From assembly GCA_024663395.1 (NCBI GenBank), contig JANFAH010000024.1, forward strand, positions 434,001 to 498,000: DNA of 64,000 bases. The letters run 5' to 3'. The position numbers and the translations under genes are program-made. Source of the DNA: Pisolithus tinctorius. Lineage: Eukaryota; Basidiomycota; Agaricomycetes; Boletales; Pisolithaceae. The notes below the pieces were generated by a model that was not told the origin of the DNA, made no database searches, and was given only the letters and a program-made list of their open reading frames with translations. Shown here piece after piece: positions 10,401 to 27,702 of the stretch. Position 1 is the stretch's first letter, and each line of letters begins with the position of its first letter.

Positions 10401-12298
10401 ACCGAGGACAGTCAGGATGTTAGAAAAATCAGACAAAAACGAAGCTATCCGGGTCAAATCCGAGGTGCACACAAACCTCAGCAGGATCTTCCTCGAATGC
10501 TAGTAAAATAGCGCCCTTTAATGCCTATGTCTCTCACGTAGCCATGGATATGACCATGATAACATTCAATTTCTCAGAAAGTTTGTCGAACATCTGTTCA
10601 AGCAACGCTCAGCAAACACTTGCGAAATGACCATCAGTGATTAGAAGATTTGATACATCAAGACGTGCGGAGATACGTACTGACGGAACATACATACTTG
10701 TGTCACATGCCATGTTGTAATCATCAATTTAGCAATGTTGGTTGAAAATGGTTATCGTTGTGTAGACTACTTCGTGCACGCGTCGTCATGGGGTAAACAA
10801 GGTATCTACCGTTCGCAACAGCCTTAATACATTTGGCTATCCACCATATCCCCTTTCGGTGCTTACAATGATGCCACCACAATCTGTGACTATCACACAT
10901 GTGAAAGTGAAAAATAAAAATAAAAAGTAAAAGATAATGACATTCAGAGTAGTTACCAGCTTATTTAGTCTTTCTTTCCATATTTCAGTCTGCAGATATC
11001 GAGCCCTCTTGTGCAGCCAACTTGAATGGATACTTACAGCAGGAGAATCAATCGAGGAAGTCAGGTGGGGCGTCAGTAACATGCACTCAGTCTGACATGT
11101 ATGTGTCAATGTCCGACAAGTAGGCATCCAGAACTGCAGAAACATGTAAGTAACAATGCGGTGAAGAATACGAGACTCTATGCTCCGAACAGTCAGATAG
11201 CTCTGTCCGGCACGATGCCGGTACTTGGTTAGATAGAGAAGATGCACAGAATTGATACGCAGATACATTTTGTGTGGTCACAGATATGTAGAAGAGGCGT
11301 CCCCCCCAACAACACCCATTGAACGTCATCGACACCTGACATACATATGCTTATGGAGGGTGTGTAGGGGCAGCCAATTACAGTGCAGTATAAGAAAATG
11401 GCAAAGGGGGAGGGGAGGAGCATGACATGTTCAAGTGACCTCTGGGAAGGACTCCATGTACCAGACTGTTGACGCACCAGACATAGAGTGCAACGTCCGA
11501 GGACATCCATGATGTATGATGCATCAGAAAGTGCAGTGCGGCTAGAAGTAAAACCAGACACGACGGCATCACATGCCGAGAGGATATTCAATGCATAGGG
11601 TTGCGAACCACGGACTTCTGCAACGTCTTCGACCTCCTCAGGTTCACGACCAACTAAGCCGTTGTTTGGGTCTCGAGCGCGAGACGATGGCGCGTCATTC
11701 ATGCCTGCACCACGGTCACCCCGCCCGGGTGCGCGGAACAGCTGACGGGCCGGTACTATCTCAAACGACAAAAAGTTTTCCCAGACATGGAGTCCGACGG
11801 CGGCCAGGAATAATAGAAACACTCATCCTGTATGGTACACTCAACTAGTTCGAGGACGTCACGATTGTAGGTTGGGGGCTATATTTGTATCCGGTACTTT
11901 GTTGTCTCGGTTAAAAATTTGAGTAAGTCCTGCGGCCCCCTGAAACGGTCAGGTGTCTGAGTCACCTTCTCCTAATACGCGACGGAATACAAATACAACA
12001 CCTTCCATGTTAGCTTTGCTGTGGATTATGGAATCCACGTTTCATCTCGGCTGCCATTTTCTATTGGCATTTTGTTGGTAGGCCTGCTTGAAGCCTGAGG
12101 AAGATGCGCAAGCGCAGCAACCTTCGAAGAAGTTGTCCCTTTCCCCCCTCCAATTATTGAGATGGTATTTAACATGTCGCACCCATCCTAGGCCGATCCT
12201 TGCAGAGCCGGTTCTCGGTTCCCGGCGACTATAATTTACACATTCCGAGTGGCTGTGAGGTTAGGTAGTGAAGCCTAACGACACTAATACTATCATGC
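10401..12298. other. No identifiable gene; one long minus frame
   Basis: The longest open frame is 11822-11229 minus (197 codons). It has a hydrophobic N terminus (MFLLFLAAVGLHVWENF), an acidic middle (GREPEEVEDVAEV) and a Cys-rich hydrophobic end. It overlaps another minus frame (11268-10837). I see no conserved family motif or convincing start context, so it is not called as a gene. About 10,900-10,940 is A/T-rich. The rest holds nothing I can name. Confidence 0.35.
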
Positions 12299-12995
12299 GA
12301 CAGGTAATGCACAATTTTTACAAAATTTGGAATAACTACACAACAACAAAATTTCTTGAACTCGGGATTCGGGGACCTGATAGAGGCAGGTCTTTGCTAC
12401 AGGCCTGTGCAAAAACATCGATAAAATATGCTAAAATGCATGTACCAGTGAGCCTTGAAAATGACATGTCTAAAAGTATAGGTAATGCACAATTTCGTCA
12501 CACCATGTCACTCCTGACAGGCATCTCCGCACGCATAAATTAAGCTCCGCAGTGTTAACAATTATACTCCGCCCCAATTATCGTGCTTCGTTGAATTTCT
12601 TATTTAAGCGGAGTTTGAATGTGCTGATGCGCGTGACGCCCCTATACTTGATTTTTGTCACACTCTAGCACAATCATGAATATTGCAGCTGAGTCTTCCT
12701 ATGTTTCACTGAACTGATGAGCTGTGAATATTTGCCTGGATACAATGCAACTAACCCGAAAAATTCGAGTCCAATGCCCTAGTAGATCTCTGGGATCTGG
12801 GTCAAAATGCCATAAAAATGGGGTGGTTCACACCACCTTCCTTAAAGTTTGCATGCCAGAGAGCTACCACATTACTTTTTTTTTGCATTGAAGTACACTA
12901 GTTAGTAGAATATGCCTCTGGCAATGTGCCCATGATGTTATATTATGAATATCTTGAGTGTTGTGGGCAGGGAACACAATTGTGCATTACCTGTC
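12299..12995. mobile_element. Terminal-inverted-repeat element, non-autonomous
   Basis: GACAGGTAATGCACAATT at 12,299-12,316 is repeated in perfect inverted orientation at 12,978-12,995 (AATTGTGCATTACCTGTC). A further direct copy of the terminal motif (AGGTAATGCACAATTTC) lies at about 12,481-12,497, and an inverted partial copy follows the right end (about 12,996-13,007). The interior is A/T-rich compared with its surroundings and has no long frame, so this looks like a MITE-type derivative of a cut-and-paste DNA transposon. I could not find a clear target duplication. Confidence 0.6.
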
Positions 12996-14065
12996 CATTG
13001 TGCATTGCTCGTCACATGATAGTACATAGTCTTGATTCCTTGGATGAGGATGGCAACCCCGATCTTCCGTGACATTCAGATCTCCGCTCCTTACCACTCA
13101 TGGGAAATAGGCGTCGAGCGCGTTGATATTCTAACAAATAGAGGACTTGGTTGGACTCAGACGACGGAAACATGTCAGGGAGCCGGCGATTTAAGTCTGC
13201 AGCGGACGCGGACACCCCATAGGCCGCTGTGCAGTGCATCGGTATGTTGAGATCGCCGGGCCAAGTGCAGTTCTTGAATCTGATGGGTCCGCGACGGAGG
13301 CGCGGGAGAAATCCAGTAAACGTGTGAGCACATGGATGCGGATACTGCTTGTCTATTAGTCTAGAAGCGTGTTCAGGCAGCAGTGGTTGTGAGCGCGCGT
13401 TTCGAAACACAATGGAGGATACGTACAGCCTATCGGAGAACTGGCTATCCTTCATTCTACGTACTGCTTATCAATCGATCTCGCGGATGTGGCACATACC
13501 TAACGATATCGTATTGTTTCAGGGTCAATGGGCTGGCGGCTAGCATCGGTGCGGTACTGCAATGCACATGCTCGGGAAAATGCAGTGAGCCACAATTGGA
13601 ATTGGAGATCTTTGTAGATGATGACAGTGGGTGACATAATTTGAGCTGGACAGCGCTATGCACCTCTTATAACCCGATAGTAATCACTGTGCCGGGATGC
13701 GTGAATAGCTGGTGTTGAGACCACGAGTGGTTGACATTAATTTGCTGGGTAAATCATGCTTCGTGTTCCAATTCGTGCTCACGGCAGAGTAGCGATCAAT
13801 AAGCTATTTCTACCTTCTCTTGAGGGTGTATCATCAAGTGTCGCCATTCAAGGAACTTAAAGTACAATGCGGGATCGTGAGACCGCTACTACGAGCATGT
13901 GTAATAGTTCTGGGCCACGGAAAGCGGGCATGCTTTGTTTTTACAGTACCTGGCTAGCCGTTTCTGCGTCGTAATGCCAAAGCGGTGGGGTTAATTAAAG
14001 AAATGAAAAGCAAATTTGGCTTGTGTACTAAAACTATGATAGTTTGCATACTTTTCGGAGGATTA
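12996..14065. other. No identifiable gene
   Basis: A minus frame at 13455-13012 (147 codons) and overlapping plus frames are present, but none has a recognisable motif. The right end must hold the 3' untranslated region of PRE7. Nothing else can be supported. Confidence 0.4.
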
Positions 14066-15162
14066 CTAATCCTTCTTGAGATCTTGCTGAACCAGAAATA
14101 TCCGCTCGCCATCCTCCGATATCGTTAACTCTTCTAAACCTTTCGCGCCCTCCAACCCCTGCAAGCTTCGTCCTTTGGCAAGGACAATATAGATTTGCAG
14201 TGCATCTCCGACCTAGCGCACCACTACCGTTAGTTAACCGTTCACACTGTCCAACCAAGGAATCAAAGGGATGGTAACTGTGACCTGCCTCGATGTGCCT
14301 CTCCGTTGCACTCGTGAACGAATCAATGACGAGTGCGAGCACTACCTTTAGTGGCAAATGTGTCGGGTGAGGCGTTCCTGGCGCAGGCTGTTGGTTCCTG
14401 AAGTAGATCTATGCCACACGAACATATATGGTATGAGCCACCGAACGAATGGGTAACGAATGTCGGACGTACCTGGTTATCCGGGAAAGGCTGTAGCAGG
14501 GACTGGGCTGGTCCTGCTGCGCGGCAAGTTTCGCGCTCGAAGGACCCGACGGGGTCGAAGGAGTACACTGCACCAGAGCCTACGGATGTGAATGCATTGA
14601 CCATCTCTAAGCATACGAATAAAACTGAAAATTGACGTCATCCACGTACCGTCCTCCTCGATACCTCCCAAAATATTGTACACGTAGTACGGGAAAAACC
14701 TACGGGAGTACAGCATCGTCTGGATCAACCGCGCAATCGAACGGAGGGGCATATCCTTTGCGTGCGCGTGTCTGTACCACTTCCACCGCGCAGACGCGAA
14801 CCAAGTGTAAGCTAACAGGAAAAAAGAAATGGTGACGAGAAACACACTTCAAGGCGCTGCTTTACTTTCTTGACGAACATGTTTCCGTCAGCTGCGAAAC
14901 TATTTACAGCCAACAACGCACGGTCCGTCCTGAATCACAGCGGCAAAGAAGAAACACATACACGGATGTATCGGTCAAACGCGGACATCGGCAATGAAAG
15001 GGAGGTAGGAGCCTCGCACAACCGAAATACCTTGGGAGCAAAGCGGGTCTGAATATTGTATCCCTCGCTCTGGCGAGTGTCACCCGCTACAACACTAAAG
15101 TCTGCACCGACGATGGCAAGGATTGTACCGCCATTCTGGGTGTATGGATTGAACAACGACAT
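14066..15162 (-). CDS. PRE7: 20S proteasome subunit beta-6 (beta type-1)
   Basis: Non-catalytic beta subunit of the 20S core particle, the orthologue of yeast Pre7 and animal PSMB1. Six exons: 15162-15020, 14929-14848, 14779-14650, 14579-14473, 14408-14289 and 14212-14066, 729 nt in all (242 residues; yeast Pre7 has 241). Landmarks in order: NPYTQNGGTILAI and VVAGDTR near the N terminus, FAADGNMFVKKVKQRLEWY, RRFFPYYVYNILGGIEEDG, AVYSFDPVGSFERETCRAAG, and DSFTSATERHIE followed by VGDALQIYIV. There is no propeptide ending before a catalytic Thr, as expected for beta-6. The last intron (14288-14213) starts GCAGGT and ends CTAG; only this GC-AG border gives the conserved HIE-VGDAL junction. Stop TAG at 14066-14068. 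Confidence 0.96.
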
Positions 15163-17697
15163 GTTATGTGTTGTGGGTGATAGATTGTGTCACACTCGGA
15201 TCGACGCGTGGATAGTAGATGCCCCTATTACATAAGCACCACAGGAACTCTGTACGATGGCTGTCCTGGGCCTGAAGGATGCACATATTCGGTTATCGGA
15301 TACCCGGCATATGTCTAGCTGCACTAGACCCCGCTTCGCCGGGGAACACGGTATTATACCCACAAGGACCCGGAATCACTAGTCACTACGAGTGCGGCAC
15401 TACTAGGACATGCCACGTGACTCACTGAGCAACCTTTGGCCAGGACTATGACTCCGACAGTCTGCCGTCAGTCGACAAACATCCGAGCCGAGAGCACCAT
15501 GACTTGAAGGTTCCAGGTATGGCTGAAAGTCCGACTCGGAAGGAGGTTCCTCCTACCTAGCACCGTAATTCACATCAAGTTTAGATGAGATCAAATGTAT
15601 ATTTATGTACATATATGATGAGTGCGAATAAGGTTAAGGTATGCTTATCTTGGTACGCAGCATTGGCATACTGCAATTGCAAGCATATGCTGTGAAGGAC
15701 CTTCACCAGCGCCGGAACTTGATGCTTGAAGGACGCACGTGTGCCTCCCGCGTGGAGGGACCGTCCCATGACGTCTCACAAAGTTTAAACACGTAACGTG
15801 GTAGATTGCAAGAGCAGTGCACAAGACTAGCGCGGTAAATGAGACATGATTAGTGGGGTAATTAGTACCGAGAGGCGGAGGTATGTATCCATTTACGCAT
15901 AATACTTCAAGTTGTCGTTGTTGTTCCAATGATAGAAAATATTTAGTGTCCAGATTACATCGGAAAAGTGAGCACGTAGACATGCACCACTTCATTCATG
16001 CATCCCCGAATAGGTACGGCAGGCACGCCACGCATGGTGCTGTCACATTAACGGAAATCAGAGAGGAAAGCTAAGACCGCAATGGAAGGAATAGGCGTAC
16101 AACGGAGGTTAGATATACGGGTGGTTCGGTTGACTACCCCAACCACGTAGAGCACGCCAATCGTCACGTTGCGTACTTCATAGCAGACCAAGTGCCCCGC
16201 ATTGACGACGTCCATCACCATGGGACAAAACTGGTGAAATAACATGAGCACACGAATGTGAATAGAACTAGCGGGGACCCACGAAAAATGCAACGCCACG
16301 CAGGAGTAGGTTGACTAGGAGATGGAGAGAAACCGAGATCATATCCATAAAGCCAGAGAATGGGCCCTGTGAATTGACCGTGTTCAGCAAAGGGCTTGAA
16401 ACGGAATTAGATACGGCTCACGTTCCGCATGATGACTAGAAGTTCTACTGGCATTGGATAGGGAAGGGGCTCGCGTATCAGTAGCAAGAGTGTATCGTTT
16501 TCAAACGGTATCGAGGTCGCCATGATCGCGCGAAGCACCTACACGGATAAAGTGCGACAAATAGTTGAGAAAGAAGGATGAGTCAGTTGAATCCCTCTCT
16601 TAAATATGATTGGGAGTGTGGCTTATGATCGGAAACCGCCTCGGCCAAGCGTGGGTCCACTCCAGACTCTGCACAGCAGTTAAGCACATGGTCGATACAC
16701 TGGCGCCCACCGCGCATTATTGACGCACAGACACGTAACTGAGAGAAACTGTAAACAAGGTAACCTGTCAAAGGATTTCCTAGGTCTCGGATATCCAGAG
16801 GATCGGACCAGGTGGCTTTCGATGTGGAGTGCACCGGGAATAGGATACAGCGCCAATGGTAAGCCACAGGTACCAGCAATGATCGAATGAGGCGCCCGGA
16901 TCAAGCTTGTCGTGAGTGGGCACTCTGGATGTAGGATCTCGTTTAATCGAAACACTGGATGCAGTAAGCAATATCATGATATCGGGCATAGGTGTTGACA
17001 CTCCGCTAATTATAGCGGGTAGCTCTATGCAGCGCTGAGCTCCGGGAGGATGAAAGTGGTGCCGATTTGGGTCAATGAGTGGTAACCATGCTTTTGTGCC
17101 ATATCGGTAGTAAACGATCCCGACGAGGAGTCGCTACTTCGTGAAACAGAAGGCCGAATACAAGGTGCAGTGGCACGAGTTTCTTGGATTGATTGGGTAA
17201 AAATCTACGGCGAACGATTTCCGCAGACAATAAGAGCGTAAGCCGCAGTTGGATGATGGTTAGAGTAGCCGCTAGATCATACTTGGGTTCCGGATCCCAT
17301 GGCAGTGTTGCATGGGCAAGTAACGATCGCGATCGATTTTGCCAATCGATGGTCCTTCACGAGTGTGCGAGACCTCGGTGGCTGGGAAATGCTGGACTGC
17401 AATATCTGACTTACAGAGAGGTCGCCGCCGGCACGGCCACCCTGATATGTACCGCTGGCGAAGAGAGGTGTTTCATGCCCGTAGTGACGAGGAGTTGTCG
17501 CACTGGTGTGTGGCTATTGAACATGGTCGAAACATTGAAATTCAATCGCACCCTGATCATGACGCGGACAAAAGTTCGAAAAGCGGTGTAAGAGGCAGAT
17601 GATTGGTCAAGCAATTGGCCAAAATATTGTCAAAAAAAGAGCCAATTTTAGGCAATTTTCTAAGAGTATCTGTGACTCGCTGCAGAATTCCATTTTT
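15163..17697. other. No identifiable gene between PRE7 and TSR2
   Basis: The left end holds the PRE7 promoter. Minus frames at 15995-15645, 16299-16048 and 17001-16583 contain hydrophobic stretches (for example MVMDVVNAGHLVCYEV and VTIGVLYVVGVV) that could be remains of a multi-pass membrane protein, but frames shift and stops occur between them. The plus frame 17193-17591 ends just before TSR2 and has no recognisable motif. I cannot name any gene here. Confidence 0.35.
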
Positions 17698-18309
17698 ATG
17701 TCGTCCCCATCCCCGGTCATCATTCTCTTCGCACGCGGTATATTGGCACGTCTCAAACTATGGCCAGCTCTTCGAATCGCTGTCCATAACTCCTGGGGAG
17801 GCCCGGAGTCGGCTGAAAAACAACGTTGGCTTGCGGGTGTCATGGTTGATCAGTACGAAGATCACGTCCCACAAACAGATGCACCGTCCACATCGCAATC
17901 AGGGCTGGGCCTTGGAACGGCCCCCGATGCTTCTTACGTCGAGGAAATGCTGCTCCAAATCATGTTTGATGAATTCGAGGTCACGCTGGAGGACAATAGC
18001 GCATATGACGTTGCGAGGGACATCGTTAGGCTTTGGGAAGACGTGTGCGGCGGTCGAGATATACTTGTGAAGGAGTGGGAAGCCCAAGCAGAGAGGATCA
18101 AGGGAAATGTGCCGCGGATGGAGGAGGGTGCACGTAGTGGGAGCGACTGGGAGGATACCGACGATGACGAAGGGGAAGATAGTGATGTTGATATGGAGGG
18201 AGGGGAGGGCAATCGCGAAGACGCGCCGCAATTATTGGACCATTCGAGACATCAACCCGAAGTAGACGAAGAAGGGTTCACAACAGTTCGCAGGAAAGGA
18301 CGAAGATGA
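17698..18309 (+). CDS. TSR2: Pre-rRNA-processing protein TSR2
   Basis: TSR2 is the escortin that carries ribosomal protein eS26 and supports 20S pre-rRNA maturation. The intronless frame gives 203 residues from ATG 17,698 (MSSPSPVIILFARG). An in-frame ATG at 17,599 would add 33 residues, but the conserved core begins after 17,698, so I choose the later start. The family signature is clear: WPALRIAVHNSWGG (the WGG motif) near residue 25, EEMLLQIMFDEFEVTLEDNSA near residue 85, then VRLWEDVCGG. A long Asp/Glu-rich tract follows, and the C terminus is DEEGFTTVRRKGRR, as in TSR2 proteins. Stop TGA at 18,307-18,309. Confidence 0.93.
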   Translation: MSSPSPVIILFARGILARLKLWPALRIAVHNSWGGPESAEKQRWLAGVMVDQYEDHVPQTDAPSTSQSGLGLGTAPDASYVEEMLLQIMFDEFEVTLEDNSAYDVARDIVRLWEDVCGGRDILVKEWEAQAERIKGNVPRMEEGARSGSDWEDTDDDEGEDSDVDMEGGEGNREDAPQLLDHSRHQPEVDEEGFTTVRRKGRR

Positions 18310-18925
18310 ATGACCTCATCGATCACCCGTGTAGTGGTGAATTTCTCCTCTACATTCGTGAATTCTGTGTCTACCAGACCACAAAAACATCGATGCATGC
18401 GATCAGCTGTAGACTTGGAATGACATCTGAATTTCTGCTACAGTATCACTAGCGTACAACTCCGAAGCGAGAGGAACTCGTGCAGCCCCGGTGAGAGTCT
18501 AAGGGGAAACACGCATGACACTTTGTACGGATGGGTGATCTGCATTCTGTGCATCGGTGTTCTTCATGCGGCGCTGTATCGAACGGAAACCTCAGAATCC
18601 TTCCCAAAGGATTCGCACAGGCAACCGTCCGTACACGCAACTTTTGAATCTGTTCGTGCTCTCGTCGCCTGAGGCAGTTCGAACGGAAGGTTCAACGCTG
18701 GCAGTACTGTAAATAAGAAGCCAAATGTCCTCGGTCTTGCCATGGATGACGCGTCGCGTGGCTGAGCGCTGAGTCAGCTGTCTTGGTCATTCGCTCGCTA
18801 ATTTTGTCATCAAATGACTAGCGCCTCTTTTGGTAACCATTTGGGTCGCCGTTCAACTGTTCTGAAGACTGGAGCCTTATAAGAACATCGGGCGTTCACT
18901 GACGATCGTTCAATCGTCATTCTCG
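18310..18925. other. Intergenic region TSR2 - ABC transporter
   Basis: These 616 bases should hold the TSR2 3' end and the promoter of the ABC transporter. A minus frame at 18640-18449 looks like chance. No repeat or RNA gene is apparent. Confidence 0.5.
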
Positions 18926-24900
<5,975 letters not shown>

Positions 24901-25231
24901 AAGATTGGAGTAGTACTGGCTGTGAAAAAAATGGATGGGTGGTATATTGAGATAGATGACTGCAATGGTGTAACATAGGTATAATTCTGTGCAGTTGTCT
25001 TGCTCTTAGAAGATAATAGTATATCACTGTTGAATGGGGAGTGTGGAAGGCTGGATAATCATGCTCACACTGGTAGTTTCAATGTTATCAATGCTCTAAA
25101 GACTCTTGTAAATTTTGATTTTGAACAAATGCATAATTCAATATTATGCAATCCATTCTGAGATTATCAAAATATAAGATTATTTGCATCATCAAAAGGT
25201 GTTACCAAAGTAAATAACTAGAAATCAGTTC
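24901..25231. other. 3' flank of ABC transporter, CpG-poor
   Basis: This short stretch holds the 3' end of the transporter transcript and then A/T-rich, CpG-poor sequence at the edge of the transposon block. No coding potential is seen. Confidence 0.5.
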
Positions 25232-25712
25232 CAAGATGCTCAGGCAATACATAGACAACATTCTGATCTGCTTCAGGGATAAAGAGTCTCACAAGCAGCA
25301 TGTCCAGGAGGTACTCCATTGGCTTCATGGCCTGTATGTGAAGCCAGAGAAATGTGGGTTCTGCTCAGACTCAGTTGAGTACCTTTGATGCCATCTCTCC
25401 CTGGCCAGCCTCACAATGTCCCAGAAAAGGGTCCAAACCATCTGCAATTGGCCTGAGCCTCACATGGTTAAAGACATACAATCTTTCCTCAGCTTCACTG
25501 ATTTCTACTGCCAGTTCATCTCTAACTACTCAGACATCATCTTACCACTGGCCTGGCTTACCAATAAGGGTGCCCCTTGGAACTTCTCTGAGGAGTGCTG
25601 CCAATCATTCAATAACCTCAAAGCTGCCTTCACTACCATGCCAGTCTTAACCCATTTCACTCTGGAGGCCCCCATTATAGGTGAGACTGATGCATCTGAC
25701 TATCACTGCAAG
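25232..25712 (+). pseudogene. Ty3/gypsy reverse transcriptase / RNase H fragment
   Basis: Translated in one frame, this piece aligns with element C at 58,550-59,010. It has YIDNILICF at the catalytic box (Asn replaces one of the paired Asp), KPEKCGF, a TGA in place of the residue after VEYL, VKDIQSFLSFTDFY, FISNYSDI and ETDASDY, the start of RNase H. No LTR, gag or integrase accompanies it and both ends are abrupt, so it is a dead fragment. It is CpG-poor. Confidence 0.85.
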
Positions 25713-25864
25713 CATTGTAGAGTGTTTTGTGAAAAAACATGCTGAAAAAATTCAAAAAAGAGATACCATTTTATTATCAGTGTTTTTGAAGAAAAAATAC
25801 AAGGATAATGTTTTATTTTCCTTGTCTGATGTGCCCATAAACATTTCTTTATGATATTACTGAT

Positions 25865-26583
25865 TGTCAAGTCCATGCCTACTCCAACCAACTCTGACAC
25901 TAAACAAGGTCTGGGGAGAGGGAGAGGTATGGAAGCAAGTCCAACACAGAAGGAAGGAACTCCAACTAGCAGAGATTCAGCAAGAATGAAGTCCACTGAG
26001 ACAGAGGCAGAGCAGAGTGAGGGCATTGGGTTTAGCTTGTGCACTACCCCCTTGCATGATCTCAGCCCTCATATTTCAGAGGTAGAGAACAGACAGACAG
26101 TTGGTGGTAACTCCAACAGACAGGAGACAGAAAGAGAGGGAGTAGGAACTGAGTTGATATTCATACTGAAGAACAGTGGAGTAGGGTACATGCTTTTATA
26201 CTACTACACAGATACAGTAACTGGAACTGGAACTGACATATGGAGACTTGTAAATTTTCAAGTAAAAACTTCCTGGACAATGAATGAAGGGCAGACAGAA
26301 AACATATGGTGGGTGACATAGAACAAACCAAAAAGGAAACAGTCCAGGCACTGGACCATGCAGTGCACACACTGTCAGGGAGAAGTCTGAAGGGAGGTCA
26401 CATGACCCCTCAGAGAATGGTCTGCTTGGTCTGATGGTAGACCAGCACAAGTCCAACAGCAGTTGGAGCAGAGAAGGTTCATAACTGACAAAGGATGGGC
26501 AGAGTTGATGCAGAATGAGTGAATGACCAGTGGAGAGGGGTGTGGAGTGAGTGAGGACTTAGGATAAATGCATGGTCATGACA
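25865..26583 (-). repeat. LTR of C/A-related gypsy family, minus orientation
   Basis: The repeat runs from TGTCAAGTCCATGCC (25,865) to GGTCATGACA (26,583), 719 bp. Read on the minus strand it matches the A LTR (26,834-27,568) throughout, including the TATAAAAGC box and the CAGTATGAATATC segment after it. The adjoining 26,584-26,640 is the reverse complement of the sequence before the C 3' LTR (polypurine tract, then CAGGGGTTCAGGCCC), which confirms the orientation and shows that a little internal 3' sequence is attached. Confidence 0.8.
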
Positions 26584-26833
26584 GTGCCCCCACCCTTAGG
26601 GCCTGAACCCCTGAAGGCCACATGTATGGGACAAGATCAACATGAGTTGATGTCAAGTCTGGGCCTACTCTGACCAACTCTGATGCTAGACAAGGTCTGG
26701 GGAGAGGTTTGGAAGCAAGTCTGACAGAAAGAACTGAACTCTGACTGGCAGAGTGTTGGCAGGAATGAAGTCCACTGAGGCAAAGGTGGAGCAGAGTGAG
26801 GGCATTGGGTTTAGCTCATGCACTACCCCCTTG
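26584..26833 (-). repeat. Internal 3' end plus truncated LTR, minus orientation
   Basis: Bases 26,584-26,640 are the polypurine-tract region of a minus-strand retroelement. From 26,654 (TGTCAAGTCTGGGCC) to 26,833 a second minus-oriented copy of the LTR 3' part follows; it breaks off exactly where the plus-oriented A LTR begins. The A element therefore seems to have inserted into an older LTR of the same family. Confidence 0.65.
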
Positions 26834-27568
26834 TGTCATAACCATGCATTCACTCTAGGTCTTTACTCACTCCGCACCCTCTTCTGCCAGTCATTCGCTC
26901 ACTCCACACCAACTCTGCCCACCCTCTATTGTCTACGAACCATCTCCACTCCAACTGCTGTCGGACTTGTGTTGTTCTCCTACCAGGCTGAGCAGACCAT
27001 TCTCTGAGTGGTCATGTGACTACCTTCAGACCTCTCCTTGACAGCATGCAGTCAGGTACTCCACAGCATGCACACCGCATGGTCCAGCGCCTGGACTGTT
27101 TCCTTTTTTGGATGTTCTATGTTACCTGTTCATATGTCCTCTGTCTACCCTTCATTCATTGTCTAGGAAGTTTTTACTTGAAAATTTCTGGGTCTCTGTA
27201 TGTCAGTTCCAATTCTGGTTACTATACCTCTGTAAAAGTATAAAAGCATGTATTGTACTCCGCTGTTCTTCAGTATGAATATCAACTTAGTTCCTACTCC
27301 TTCTATCTCTGACCTCTGTCTGTTGGAGTTACCTCCAACTCTCTGTCTGTACTCTCCCTCTGAAATATGAGGGCTGAGATCATGCAAGGGGGTAGCACAT
27401 GAGCTAAACCTGATGCCCTCACTCTGCTCTGCCCTTGCTTTGGCAGTCGTCATCCCTGCCAACACTCCACTAGTTGGAGTTCTGTTCCTGTGTGTTGGAC
27501 TTGCTTCTGGACCCTCCTCTAGGCCTTATATAGCATTGGAGTTGGTCGGAGTAGGCCTGGACTTGACA
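26834..27568 (+). repeat. 5' LTR of element A
   Basis: 735 bp from TGTCATAACCATGC to CTGGACTTGACA. It contains GTATAAAAGC (about 27,238) and, some 30 bases on, AGTATGAATAT (27,272-27,282), the probable transcript start that can pair with the site just after the LTR. It is related to but clearly distinct from the C LTRs (shared blocks TGAAATATGAGGGCTGAG and GCAAGGGGG). Confidence 0.85.
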
Positions 27569-27570
27569 GT

Positions 27571-27581
27571 ATATTCGTACT
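27571..27581 (+). promoter_or_regulatory. Predicted self-priming site of element A
   Basis: ATATTCGTACT lies 2 bases after the LTR. It is complementary to AGTATGAATAT at the predicted start of the element's own transcript (27,272-27,282) with one G:U pair. No tRNA-type TGG primer site is present. This is the arrangement known from Tf1/sushi-type fungal elements; here it is predicted only. Confidence 0.6.
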
Positions 27582-27629
27582 CACACTTGTATGATCTCGT
27601 TTTCTGTCCTCTGAAAAACTTAGAACATT

Positions 27630-27702
27630 ATGAGAACTCAAGCTCAATCTCAAAGAGAGGTCACTGAGAACCTTGCTGTAGTGCTAGCTAATCTGCATTG
27701 AC
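27630..27702 (+). pseudogene. Element A gag, part 1
   Basis: ATG at 27,630 opens a short frame (MRTQAQSQREVTENLA) that matches the N terminus of element C gag (DATEALATALA). It is cut by the insertion of element B at 27,703. The codon just before the junction is TGA where C gag has His, so the gene was damaged beyond the insertion itself. The reading frame continues at 63,706. Confidence 0.75.

Noticed and set aside
11229..11822. 197-codon minus frame with hydrophobic start
   Set aside because: No family motif, overlaps another minus frame and has no supporting splice or promoter signals; described but not called.
16048..17001. Minus-strand hydrophobic frames, possible membrane receptor
   Set aside because: Frames are short, broken by stops and cannot be joined with convincing introns; could be chance in CpG-rich DNA.
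17193..17591. 132-codon plus frame before TSR2
   Set aside because: No motif, ends just before TSR2, and an overlapping shifted frame is almost as long; TSR2 itself starts at 17,698 without it.
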